A stretch of 64,000 nt of DNA, taken from Anisodus tanguticus (lineage: Eukaryota; Streptophyta; Magnoliopsida; Solanales; Solanaceae). Each line of letters starts with the position of its first letter. The stretch's first letter is position 1. The notes under the pieces were generated by a model. It was not told the origin of the DNA. It saw nothing but the letters and a program-made list of their open reading frames with translations, and made no database searches. The DNA lies in contig CM067541.1 of the NCBI GenBank assembly GCA_034509755.1, forward strand, positions 25,488,501 to 25,552,500, read 5' to 3'. Of the stretch, positions 12,416 to 23,505 are shown one piece after another. The position numbers were made by a program, and so were the translations under genes.

Positions 12416-12428
12416 TGGTATCAGAGCC
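12416..12428 (+). other. tRNA-iMet primer binding site of D
   Basis: TGGTATCAGAGCC lies two bases after the LTR. It is the standard plant copia primer site complementary to the 3' end of initiator methionine tRNA. Confidence 0.9.
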
Positions 12429-12455
12429 AACACTTGATACAATAAGTGTTTGATT

Positions 12456-14150
12456 ATGAATATTATGGCTATGGACTCAGCTATACAAAACGTTGGTAGA
12501 CTTTCAATTCTTGACGGAACTAACTATGCCTATTGAAAAATTCGACTACGTTCGCACATCAAATCCATTGATGTTCGAGCTTAGAGATCAGTTTCCAAAG
12601 GCTATGTTATCCCCAAGTACCCAGCAGACGAGGATGGTGATGTACTTACCAAACCCGAATCTGAATGGACCGCGGAAGAGATCAACAATGCGAGCTTCAA
12701 TGAAAAGGCCCTAAATGCGATATTTGGATGGGTAGATCTCTATATGTTTAAACTTATCCAGAATTGTACTACGGCCAAGGACGCTTGGGAGACCTTACAA
12801 ACTCATTGTGAAGGTACCTCAAGTGTACGACGTACAAATCTTCGCATGATTTTGAGCCAATACAAACGCTTAAGGATGGAAGAATCTGAAGACATAAAAT
12901 CCTATTTTGAAAAGTTAATTGACATTGTTAATCAGTGTCAAGTGCTTGGTTCTCCTTTAACCAACACACAACTTGAGGATAAAGCTCTCATATCTCTTCG
13001 AAAGGTTTAATACTAAGATTTGTGCTATTGAAGAGGCCCATAATCTTGCTACTATGGATCTACATGCCTTGATGAACATCTTTCAAATATATGAGATGAA
13101 CATGAAGAGACAAAGAGATCTGTATAAAGACAAAACTTTGGCACTCCAAGGACAAACCTCGGAAACTGAATTGGAAAACGAGGAAGAAAACTTGGAGGAA
13201 CTGGGAAATGGTGCAACTGTTGCCTTACTTACTCGTTGATTCAATTCGATGGTGAGAAAGATCAACAATGATCGCAATAAAGCCAAATACAAACAACATC
13301 AAAACCCACTCTTTAATAAACAACTGAATAGGTCACCTTCTGATCAAAGTAATCACAATCCACTGAGGAAATCTAACTCCGACAGTACCAATTTCAATCC
13401 CAAACAACTCGAGGGAGTGTAATGTCATGCATGCTCGGGTTGGGGACACTACGCTAATGAGTGTGCAAACACCCTTAGAAAAATTGGTAAGGTCATGTGG
13501 GTAACTTTTAGCGATGATGAGAACGAAGAGGAGGAAGGAAATCAAGAAGAAGAACCACATGCAATGCTGACATCCATGTTTGAACACTCATTATTCGACG
13601 ATGAAGATGTTGTTGACAATGTTGCGACAACATCAGGAACAACATCAGACTCAACATCTGGAATGTCTTTAACATTAGAGAGGTATGTATACTTTGACTA
13701 TTCTGATGTAAATTGTTTTAGTGGATTTAATTCTTCATCTGAGGCTGTAAATTTGGATCTAGTTAAGTCCAAAGACGACGTAATAAAAAAATTACAAAGT
13801 CTTTGTAAAACCTTAATCACTGAATCTGAGCAACTAGACTCAAAAACAAAATTATTAACTCTTGAGAATAGCAATCTGAAAGGTACAATCAACCGATTAG
13901 AGGTGGAACTTACCTAGATAGACCTAGATCTTGGTAAGATTCGTGCACGATTGAACGTAGCTGAGACAACCTTTCAAAGGCTCAATATGGGAACCTCGAA
14001 ACTGGATGAAATATTGAACTTCAATAAACCTACAAGGGCAGGGCTTGGGTACCAATCTCCTAGAAAAACAAATACTTCCAGAATCCATAGTCAAACTGAG
14101 AGGATAAAATTTGTCAAAGAAAATCCAAGTAATTCTTAGATCACTGAGAT
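12456..14150 (+). pseudogene. Gag remnant of SIRE element D
   Basis: ATG 12456 opens a Gag that includes the UBN2-like core (CTTAKDAWETLQTHCEGTS, near 12765), a zinc knuckle CHACSGWGHYANEC near 13425, an acidic segment and a coiled-coil-like Lys/Leu/Glu segment (KSKDDVIKKLQSLCKTL, about 13770). It ends with the SIRE hallmark KLDEILNFNKPTRAGLGY near 14005. Stops occur at 12534 and 12581, both where Trp is expected. There are further stops near 13007, 13237, 13420 and 13915, and a frame change near 13005. A block at 13605-13660 carries the dispersed CAACAT motif in frame. Confidence 0.88.
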
Positions 14151-14256
14151 TGGTTCGAAGTTTATATGTAGCTTCTATAAAAAGTCAGGACATCTTATGC
14201 CCTACTGCTACATACTTCAAAACTCTACACTCAGAATATTACCTAAAATGTCGTCA

Positions 14257-17200
14257 GCAATGTTGCCCAACATCACTGACAACATTCAAAGCAACCAGGC
14301 TGAAAGCAGAAGGAAGAAAAAGGAATGGGTACCCAAACTGAATCTGAAATGTATTATGTGCATAACTGCTCTGCGCACTAATATTATAGGTTCTTGGTAT
14401 TTCGATAGTGGCTGCTCACGTCATATGACAGGTACCAAACGCCTATTGAAGGAATATGGAACATTTAATGGAGGATACGTGACCTTTGGAGGAGGAAGTA
14501 AGAGTAGGATAATTGGTAAAAGAACTCTCAATGTTCTGGATGTACCAGCCTTGAAAAATGTTCTTCATGTAGAAGGTTTGGTTGCTAATCTTCTTAGCAT
14601 AAGCCAACTATATGATGATGATCTCAAGGTGAAATTCAACAAGCTTGGCTGCAAGGTTACAGATTCTACGGATAAATGTGTCATGTTAGGAACTCGAACA
14701 AGAGATAATTACTATCTAGTCGGTAGACAAGAGTTGTGCAACTCCGCAAAGGTAGGTGACTTGACACTTTGGCATCAAAAGTTGGGACATGTCAACTACG
14801 GCACCTTGGAAAAGATGCTCTCATTTGAAGCTGTCAGAGGCATTCCCAGACTGGATCCAAAATATAAACTACTATGAGAAGATTGTTTGAAAGAAAAGCT
14901 CTCCCGAGTCTCTCACAATGTTGTCCAACATAACAGACAACATTCAGGTACGTCTCATTGTTTCCAATTATTGCATATGGATCTTATGGGTCCAATCGAG
15001 GTAGATAGCCTAGGAGGGATGAGATATTCTTATGTGATAGTAGATGATTTTTCCAGATTCACTTGGATCTATTTTTTAAAGGAAAAATCACAAACCTTTG
15101 AGATGTTTAGAACACTTTACTCTAGGATTAAGAATCTGTTTTGTTCTTCGATTTTCAGAATTAGATCTGATCATGGAAAGGAGTTTGAAAATCAAACCTT
15201 TGCAAAATTTTGTGAAAAGAAAGGCATATTCCATGAATTTTCGGCACCAAAAAAACCACAACAAAATGGGGTTCTTTGAGAGAAAGAACGAACTTTACAA
15301 GAAATGGCTAGAGTTATGTTAAGTTCTAAGCAATTGTCAAAGAGGTTTTGGGTAGAAGCCTTGAACACGACATGTCACATAACTAATAGAATCTATTTAA
15401 GGCCAGGGACTAAGACGACACCCTATGAACTGTTAAATGGAAAGAAACCTACAGTGCGACACTTTCATGTCTTTGGGTGTGTGTGCTATATTCTTAATGA
15501 CAAGGATAAACTGGCCAAATTTGACTCTAAGAGTGACAAGGGAATATTCGTTGGCTACTCTCAGAATAGCCATGCTTATTGAATATAAAATCTTCGGACA
15601 AAGACCATACAAGAATCAGTCAATGTTATTTTTGATGACCTATTGGATATATCTGGTAGATCTCCAGAAAACAACATTGTGGTTGCAGTTGAAGAGGAGC
15701 AACCCACTGAAGAAACAAATATAGTCCCAGATGTTGTCCCAACATCAGAATAAATATCTGAACCTCAAAGAGAGAACACAGGGGATGAAATTGAGGAGGA
15801 TTCTGCTACTGAACTGAATGATCAAGTGAGAAGAGACCCTCCATCGAGGATTAGAAGGAACTATCCACCCGACCAGGTGATAGGGGGAGTTTTTGAGAAG
15901 AGGCGTACAAGATGGAAAGAGCCAGTGAATTACCGAGAAATGATAAGGTATGTGTGCATGTCCACCATATACCAACAGGTAAGTATTTCTTGTCTTATAT
16001 CTACTTTGGAACCCAAAAATATTGGGGAAGCATTAAAAGATAATTTTTGGATTCAAGCCATGCAAGAGGAGCTTGAACAATTTGCCCAAAATGAGGTTTG
16101 GGACTTGGTACCACGACCCAACAATACAAATGTTATTGGGACCAAGTGGATATTCAAAAACAAATCAGATGAGTTAGGGAAGATTGTTAGGAACAAAGCT
16201 CGACTTGTTGCTCAATGATATACACAAGTAGAAGGTATCGACTATGACGAGACCTTCGCTCTTGTGGCTAGAATTGAGTCAATAAGATTGCTTTTTGCTA
16301 TTGCTTGCTATCTATAGATTACATGCACCAAATGGACGTTAAAGGTGCCTTCCTCAATGGATACTTGGACAAAGAAGTATATGTTGAACAACCAAAGGGA
16401 TTTGAGGATCCTCACCATCCACATCATGTATACAAACTCAAGAAAGCTTTGTATGAACTAAAAAAAGCCCCACGTGCATGGTATGGTCATCTAACTAACT
16501 TCCTTGTTGAGTTTGGTTTCACCCGTGGAGAAGCTGACAGAACATTATTTATTAAAATACACGGTGTAGATGTAATAATAGCTCAAATCTATGTTGATGA
16601 TATTGTTTTTGGTTCGACTACAGAATCTTTCTTGAAGTCGTTTGTCGAAGCAATGTCGACAACATTTGAGATGAGCATGATTGGAGAACTAACATATTTC
16701 TTAGGCTTGCAGATTAAACAGAATGAAGATAGGATCTTTGTATCTCAAAACAAGTACGCCAAGAATCTTGTTAGGAGATTTCATCTGGAAAATGCTAAAC
16801 ACATGAAGACTCTAATGGCACTACGCAACATGTATGTAAAGACGACGTTGGACAAGATGTTGACCCACATTGTACCGATCTATGATAGGTAGCCTTTTAT
16901 ATCTTACTGTCAGTCGCCCCGATATTATGTTTAGCGTATTGTTTGCGCCAGGTTCCAAGCCAGTCCCAAGGTATATCATTTTAATGTTGTGAAACGTATC
17001 ATTCGATATGTTGCCGGTACAAGTGACTTGGGAATTTGGTACTCCAAAGACACTAATCCTAATCTAATAGGATATAGTGACTCGGATAAAGCCGGTGATG
17101 TAGACGACAGAAAAAGCACTAGTGGTGGGTGTTTCTATCTTGGCAATAATCTAGTCTTATAGTATAGTCGTAAACAAAATTGTGTATCACTCTCAACTGC

Positions 17201-17549
17201 CGAATTTGAATATGTGGCAGTCGGAAGTTGTTGTGCTCAACTGATTTGGTTACGACATATGCTAGATGACTATGGCATATCTAATAACTCCATGATTTTG
17301 TACTGTGATAATCTGAGTGCTATTAATATTTCCAAAAATCCTGTTCAGCATTCACGTACAAAGCACATAGATATAAGACATCATTTTCTAAGAGACTTAG
17401 TGGAAAAGCAGCTAGTTCAAATCGAACATGTTGATACTTTTTGTCAACTGACTTACATTTTTACCAAACATTTAGATCATGAGAAATTTTCTAGCTTGAA
17501 AAAAATCTCTTGGTTTCTGTTTCCTTTGAAAATAAGACATGTTAGATAG
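14257..17549 (+). pseudogene. Pol remnant of SIRE element D (PR-IN-RT-RH)
   Basis: The protease motif WYFDSGCSRHMTG is near 14395. Pre-integrase is WHQKLGHVNYGTLEKM near 14770. The integrase core runs from LLHMDLMGPIEVDSLGG to RSDHGKEFEN. Reverse transcriptase has MHQMDVKGAFLNGYLDKEV and an intact IYVDDIVFGST box near 16590. RNase H ends near 17549 with HSRTKHIDIRHHFLRDLVE. Stops and shifts occur near 14875, 15277, 15582, 16218, 16315, 16890 and 17160. Two copies of the dispersed motif sit in the linkers before protease (14257-14287) and before integrase (14916-14946). Confidence 0.9.
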
Positions 17550-18266
17550 ATGTTGTCCGAAATGTTGTCCCAACATTCTGGATAATATTTACTGTTGAGT
17601 CAATATACAGGATAAGTGTTGTAGTGATGTTGTAATATTTTTTTTCAAACAATTCAAGCATGACTCTAAAAGGACAAAATAAGAAGGCCCAACCTCTACT
17701 AAAAGATTTGGTTGTATACAAAAAGAGCAAAGCTCTAAGATCGGTATCGTTCCTATTCTATAGGAGTACCACGTAAGGTTGAAAATTCCTCAATATTCTT
17801 TAAACGGTATGTGTTCAACTAAGTTGATTAAGGACAATGGTAAAATGTTACATTAGTCTAGCGATCAGTCTCATAAGGAACATATACGGAAGTAACATCT
17901 GTCAAATCATAAAATCTTTGGAGTCTCATAATGCTTGTTTAACTTTGTAATGTTGCCAACATCAATAACAACATCGTGTTCCAGTACATTCATCAATCTG
18001 GTTTATCGTATTTTATTTTTGGTATTTAACACGTCTCTGTCTTTAACTAGAAGTCCAAAAATTCTAGAGGACCGTTTTTTTAAAACTTTTAAATGATGAT
18101 ATGTGCTATGAAAATCCTTTATTTTAGGTGTGTAAAAAGTTTTTATTCTTCTATACAATCTAAATTTAAGGAAAAGGAGTTTGAGTGTAAGTATACTTTG
18201 CCATAATAAAACCTCTCATTTTTGTCATAGAATTGTCACATCAGCCGACTCACAATCCATCAAACC
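17550..18266 (+). other. Inter-ORF region of element D
   Basis: Non-coding between pol and the third ORF. It holds copies of the ATGTTG/CAACAT motif at 17549-17590 and 17949-17975. I see no separate gene and no obvious splice acceptor that would explain how the third ORF is expressed. Confidence 0.6.
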
Positions 18267-20099
18267 ATGGCAGCGCAAACAACATCGTCATTTCTCAAAA
18301 CCCAAAGCTTCTCCAACACGCCCAATCCTTCAAAACCCTCTCCCATGTCCGTGTCCCCAAAATCCACAAACACCAAAGATTATTCTCCAATATCGACTAG
18401 TCCAGCAAATAACAACAAGGTTTACAAGCATTATACTTCCATCAATGACTTGAAACCGGTCGAGGAGGACATCACACAGGCTATAATCCTGCTTGGTTCA
18501 GATAAGCCATTACAGGTGAGCTACCCAGGTGATAATGAAAACCCAATCGATATTGATGCAACATCTGATTTCTCGAACCTTGCCTCAAGACAATCAAAAT
18601 CAACATTTTCGACGCAAAGGTCAAAGAGGGATTTCGAAAACCAATTCGGTGAATACCAGTCTGCCAAAAGATCCAAGGAAGAGTTGACTTTCCCTGTTGA
18701 TACTACCACAAGCAGCAGCACTGACACCAATTTTAGTATGCCCAGGTCTTCCAGAACTCCATCAACTTCCACTCCACAAGCAGAAAGTGAGAAGGAAGAA
18801 GAAGAAGAAGAAGAAGAAGAAGAAGAAGAGATGTCAAATGACACACCTCTACGAAACTTCATTCCTAAAGGGGTCCGTAGAACATACTGGAGTTTTGATA
18901 AAAATGTTGCCTCAACATCAAAGGCAACAGACGAGAAAATGGACCCAGACTATGTTGCCCCAACATTCGAGGCAACACCTGCAGCCACCTTATCCGAACA
19001 AGAAAACACAGAATCTGAAATAGATTCTGAAGTAATTCCCTACTCTTTCATGTTCCAAACTAAATCATGCTCCAGTAACTGGAATTGGTTTAAAAATAAA
19101 GGAGTTAGAGGGGAGAAGGTGATTGACCTAACCTCATTCTCCAAAAATGGTTTAGTTGATTTCTTAAGTAGTCAAAAGATCTTAAGCTCTGTATCTGGTA
19201 AGAATCCTTATTGTGAGAAGGTGATTAGGGTGTTCTATGCTAATCTGACGCTTGCTGTTAAGGACACAACCTCAAAGAAATTTGGGAAAGTGTACTTATA
19301 CAACAAGGTATACAATTTTACACCTAATATCATCAACTCCACTCTTGGGATAATTATTAGTGAAAGAGAACCTCAACCAAACCCCACTGTGGAGGAACTC
19401 AATTCGATGATCAAGTACCTTACGGGGAATTTGATCATTGTTTGAGCTCCTCGTAGCCCTGTGTCAAAACTCATTGTCTTGTTTGCCACTTTGTACAAAC
19501 TTGCTATATACAACTGGCTACCCTCCCTCAACGAGACAGTAGTGACCCTTGATCAAGCATCACTGCTTTTCAAGATTGGAAGAAATCAGAAAGTTGACTT
19601 AGGAACACTTATATTCAACCATGTTGTCAACTTGGCAGAAAGACAAAGCAACTCTGCCCTTCCATACCCCTCCTTGATTTTTCAAATCCTGCTCAACCAA
19701 GGTTTTAAGACTCCAAAAGGAGAAAATCTGAGTCCAGCCTTAGAGGTTTACTCAGTACAGCGAGCAGTTGTTAACAGCAGGGACAGGGTTATTGACCTGC
19801 CCTGGAAGAAAGATGAATCGGACACTGACACATCAAAGAATGTTACCGACATTCCTGGCAACATTGCTCAAGAAAAGGTCCCAATGTCTAAAGACCGGCT
19901 TCGACAACACATTGCTGAACTTGACAGGCAAATTCAAGACCTAGTGCGAGCCAGGAACTATTATATGGGCTTACTTTCTTCACAAAAGGGGGGAGATGAT
20001 GATCTTGATGTCTTTCGCCGGGAAGCAGATGCACGGACAAGGGAGGCTGCTACTGATGAGGATGCAGGCCATGATGCAGGGGGGGAGGAGTTGAGATGA
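18267..20099 (+). pseudogene. Third ORF of SIRE element D (about 610 codons, one in-frame stop)
   Basis: One reading frame runs from ATG 18267 (context accATGgca) to 20099, broken only by TGA at 19443-19445, where TGG would give Trp. The N-terminal 190 residues are Ser/Thr/Pro-rich with a poly-Glu run coded by (GAA)n at about 18797-18830. The middle (VIRVFYANLTLAVKD, then YNKVYNFTPNIINSTLGI) resembles the domain annotated as putative plant transposon protein, as I remember it. LIVLFATLYKLAIYNWL is a hydrophobic patch. The C-terminus (KDRLRQHIAELDRQIQD) looks coiled-coil. Function unknown; it sits where SIRE elements keep an env-like ORF. Confidence 0.75.
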
Positions 20100-20648
20100 T
20101 TGATTGCTGACTACTTCTGATGCTATGAAGATGAAGATAGTGCTGCACAGAGTGATCGATCATAGAAAGCGACTGGAAGCTACTGTGACTTGATTACTCT
20201 AGTCAAGGATCATCATGCTGATAGAGTTGTTGATTCAATGATGAATAGAGTACTGATAATCCCTGTTTATTTGAATATTGGATATACTGACATTTGGAAT
20301 ATTATCTGTGTTTGTAATATTTTACTTTGGGATATTTGGTTTGTTCTTGCAGACATTGTGACTGCTTTCTAAAGTTGTTTATATCTGGTTGCCTGATGTG
20401 GATTGGTATAAATGGTTATTGTAGACTGATTACGCAATTGCTGTAACTAAGTCTACAGTAACATAACATAACTCCTATCTAATCAAATCATTGATACTAC
20501 ATTGCTTGGAATTTAACAATGCATGTTAAGGGGGAGAATAACACTGATCCTACTGATTCTTGGAATGTAAGGATTACATCGGGAATCAGTATCCTAGTCA
20601 TTTTCGCTTCGTATGGAGTTTTGTGAAGAAAGGCAAAAAGGGGGAGAT
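20100..20648 (+). other. 3' leader and polypurine tracts of D
   Basis: No coding frame is convincing. AAGGGGGAGAATAAC occurs at about 20527-20541, and a second tract, AAAAAGGGGGAGAT, directly abuts the 3' LTR (to 20648). The latter is the expected plus-strand primer; the former may be an accessory one. Confidence 0.7.
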
Positions 20649-21550
20649 TGTTGATGTTGGATGGATATTGTGACAACATCTTATAAAAATAAGAATGTTG
20701 ACTGCGATGTTGTAACAACATTTCTGTAACGATTTTGCCTATTCTTCCGGCCAAAATAGGTTGTGTTACTGTGAGTAAAAAATGACACAAGCAAGCTTAC
20801 AATGATGCTGTGTTTAAAACGTGGTAAAAGAAACAGTCAAAGCTTGGAGAGGAAGCATCGTGAAGATCAAGTCCAGAACATTGAGCTTTTTAAGGAGCAA
20901 GAACCGGTCCAAGCTGAAGCTTCTTTTACTCAACCTCCACAACCAATCAATAGAGATTTCAAGGGAAGTTCCACACTGTAAATAGAGGGGAGCTTCAGTG
21001 TATCGATATCCAGAATTGAACGAAAAGAATTACCAAGAGAGCTCTCGGATATTCACCTTAGAAACTGGATCAACACACTTAGCCTAAAGTAGTATAACAA
21101 CATCTAGTCTCACGTTACTATTGCTGCCCAGATTCTAGATTAAGCTTATATTTCAATCAATAGTAATGAAGATGTTGTATTTGTCTTTTTAGATCCTTTA
21201 ACTTTAGGCTGAAGTCATCTGCGACTTCACTTTTGTTTGTAATTTCTTTTTCGCATTTATTGTTCAATCTTGTAAAAATAAATTCATTTGTAATTGTATA
21301 TAATTTATACAATTCTTTGGTCGTTGACCATCAAGGGATTTATTAATATATATCCTTGAAAATATAAACCTTGTGTCTCTTTACTTTTACGCTGCATTTA
21401 CTCTATAAAAGTTTATAAATGTTTTATCACAATGTTGCCTCAGATGTTGACACAACATTGAAGGCAACATCCAGAAACTGTTTTAATTGGTCTAGCTGTT
21501 ACGGTTTTATTCTTACATATTCTTGCTTATCCGTAGCCCCGGACCCAACA
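20649..21550 (+). repeat. 3' LTR of element D (902 bp)
   Basis: It begins TGTTGATGTTGGATGG and ends CGGACCCAACA before aaaat. Compared with the 5' LTR it lacks two short stretches in the first 110 bp, including one extra CAACAT copy, and has a mutated TATA box. Confidence 0.92.
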
Positions 21551-21888
21551 AAAATATTATTTGCCTTGTTTTTACTTTAAAAATTAAGCCAATTGTAAAT
21601 CTCTGCCAAAATCACTCTCAAATTTCAGTTATGGACTCCTCAAGACATTTTCAATCTTTTGAAATAACACTCATTTGTGTGACGACGAGGGTATATATGC
21701 ACTACTTTTTTAACGTGGAATATATTTGCTCTAAATCGCATAGTTAAGGGGTATATTTGCCCCTTTTCCCAAGATTATATCCAAAATCACTGCAAGGAGG
21801 TTTGAAGTGGTCATCAAAGTGGAACAAAGATTTAAACTTCATGGATTCTAAGTTCTAGGATAGTGATATTAAATGATACTCCTAATTA

Positions 21889-21979
21889 CAACAACAACAA
21901 CAACATACTAGTGTAATCCCACACAATGGTGTCTGTGGAGATTAAGATGTACGTAGACCTTATCTCTATCTTTGTGGGA
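21889..21979 (-). mobile_element. TS-type SINE, 5' truncated, with 13-bp TSD
   Basis: The left edge on the + strand is (CAA)n, the complement of a (TTG)n tail. The body contains TGTAATCCCACACAATGG and GTACGTAGACCTTATC, which I recognise as the 3' part of the Solanaceae TS SINE. The perfect direct repeat atactcctaatta flanks it (21876-21888 and 21980-21992). Only about 90 bp inserted, so the tRNA-like head is missing. Confidence 0.85.
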
Positions 21980-22440
21980 ATACTCCTAATTAGATTCTAA
22001 ATTTAGTTTTATACATATTTAATGAATTTCTTAAGATAAAATTATAAATACGGGGTTTAGGTCCAAATTCTACAATGAATCTCATAATAAAATTGGTTCT
22101 TGAATCAATCTTCTCGGTCTTTATTAGCTCGAAGCTCTTGATTACAGTTTCTAGCTCCCCACTGTTGGTCATGCAAGATTAATAAAATATCTGAACTGAT
22201 AAAGTCTCCTGTTATATCAAACATCAAAATCAGAATGAAAATTTTGGATTGGATGCATGAAATTCCAAAGGGATAATGAGCATATCTTTGGAGAGAGCGC
22301 ATATCTTTCATTTCTTTTTTTCCTGCTAACTCTGATTCAAGAGAGCCCATATCCTTAATTTTTATTTTATTTTTCTGTCTAGACCCTAAGCTAATTTGTC
22401 CATTTTAACTGCACCTCATATCCACTTTGAGCTTTCTGGC

Positions 22441-22600
22441 AGTTGCAACAACAAAATAAATAATATATCCAATGTAATCACACAAAGTGGGATCTGAGGG
22501 GTGGGATGTAAGCAGACCTTACATTTATCTGTGTGAGTCAAAGAAGCTGTGTTCCGGTAGACTTTCTGCTCAAATAAAATAAAGTCAATGCAGAATTGCA
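22441..22600 (-). mobile_element. Second, decayed TS-type SINE
   Basis: GCAACAACAAAATAAATAAT at the left, then CAATGTAATCACACAAAGTG, GTAAGCAGACCTTACAT and GTTCCGGTAGACTTTCTGC follow the order of the TS SINE on the reverse strand. It is longer than the copy at 21889 but more diverged. No clear target duplication. Confidence 0.7.
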
Positions 22601-22713
22601 AGGACTCCTTTATTTGCACCATTTTGTAAAAGCGAAATTGACTTCCAGTTTTCTCTTATAAACACCTCAAGTTTGTAATATGACATGTAATAGACACTTC
22701 TATGTCGTTTATC

Positions 22714-22826
22714 CTATGTTGCTCGGGCTCTTCAAAAATATCGTTAGGTATGGATCGAAAAGCTATGCATTTTTGAATGATCCTACACAGTGCGATAACA
22801 TTTTTGAAGGGTCCTAACAACATAAG
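22714..22826. mobile_element. Small palindromic MITE (CTATGTTGCTCGG family)
   Basis: The left arm CTATGTTGCTCGGGCTCTTC is answered by GAAGGGTCCTAACAACATAAG. The 7-bp repeat gtttatc flanks it (22707-22713 and 22827-22833). This palindromic family is common in Solanaceae as I recall. The middle is diverged from a perfect hairpin. Confidence 0.75.
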
Positions 22827-22833
22827 GTTTATC

Positions 22834-23415
22834 ACAATGAAAATGACTTGCACGTCTTTTGCGTGAAAATCACAACAAAGTACTAAACTAATCCAACCAC
22901 CCTGCGAGAAGCACATATATTAAAGTTTTGGAATAGCCTAGTGAAATTTTAAAGATCCACATAGCAAAAGGAAGAGTCCAAAGATAGCATACTATCATTG
23001 TAATATTCACCCTTGATTTCTATAAATTTGAGCAAAATTTGGGTAAACAGAATTTTATCACCCTTGATTACTTTATTTCCAACACCAATAACACAAACCT
23101 TCTTACAACATTTTAACACTATCTTCTGTTTAAATATCAAATAACAAGCTCAAAGGATACATTCACCCAAATTAAAGAAAGCATTTGATATATTTAATCT
23201 GACACAGTCCAAAAAAACTTTTTTTTGTCTGATACCTAATATATGTTCCAAGCCAAAATTTGATCAACACAATATTCACAATTCATTCTGAAAACTAAAT
23301 ATAAGATAACTCAAATCAATATTGGTAAAGCAATAAGCTTTATAACATAACAAATGCATAAACAAAGAGGGACAATTTCTCGACCAAACAGATAAAAATG
23401 AGGGATTGAATAGTC
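22834..23415. other. AT-rich spacer, no gene seen
   Basis: No convincing coding frame, RNA gene or bounded repeat was found between the MITE and the U6 remnant. Confidence 0.5.
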
Positions 23416-23505
23416 AAAAAAAAATTAAACCATTTCTTGATTTATGCGTGTCATTTTTGCGCAGGGGTCATGTTAATATTCTCTGTATCGTCCTAATTTT
23501 ATCAG
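23416..23505 (-). pseudogene. U6 snRNA pseudogene
   Basis: The reverse strand reads from GATAAAATTAGGACGATACA through GAGAATATTAACATGACCCC and TGCGCAAAAATGACACGC to AAATGGTTTAATTTTTTTTT. This follows spliceosomal U6 RNA from its central region to the terminal T-run. The 5' stem-loop (GUCCCUUCGG...) is absent and several positions differ from U6, including the normally invariant region around the ACAGAGA box. It is therefore a 5'-truncated, diverged copy, probably an old retrocopy. Confidence 0.85.

Larger units (their letters stand above)
11481..21550 (+). mobile_element. SIRE/Maximus-type copia element D (10.07 kb, TSD aaaat)
   Basis: It is exactly bounded by aaaat (11476-11480 and 21551-21555). 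LTRs of about 0.9 kb run TG...CA. A canonical primer site is followed by gag with the SIRE-type linker GTSKLDEILNF, pol in copia order, an extra ORF of about 610 codons, and two purine tracts. Large size, the Gag signature and a third ORF after pol all fit the SIRE/Maximus lineage, whose third ORF is usually called env-like. Gag and pol carry multiple stops. Confidence 0.92.
11344..21770. mobile_element. Long-TIR foldback element split by SIRE element D
   Basis: The left arm (11344-11480) and right arm (about 21560-21770) are inverted copies. ACCCCTCAACTATGCG, TTTAGAGCATATATACTCC and GTGCATATACCCTTGTCG on the left are answered by CGACGAGGGTATATATGCAC, CTCTAAATCGCATAG and GGGGTATATTTGCCCC on the right. 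Without the 10.07-kb insertion the parent element would be a few hundred bases, a non-autonomous foldback. It therefore predates element D. A target duplication for the parent is not clear. Confidence 0.8.

Noticed and set aside
16650..16667. A further copy of the ATGT/CAACAT motif in RT of D
   Set aside because: It falls in conserved RT codons (EAMSTTFEM), so coincidence with coding sequence is more likely than a motif insertion.
18521..18862. Minus-strand frame with poly-Ser
   Set aside because: It is the reverse reading of the (GAA)n poly-Glu stretch in the third ORF of D.
20525..20541. Purine tract as the 3' end of a second element
   Set aside because: No LTR follows it; the tract that abuts the LTR is at 20635-20648, so this is at most an accessory tract of D.
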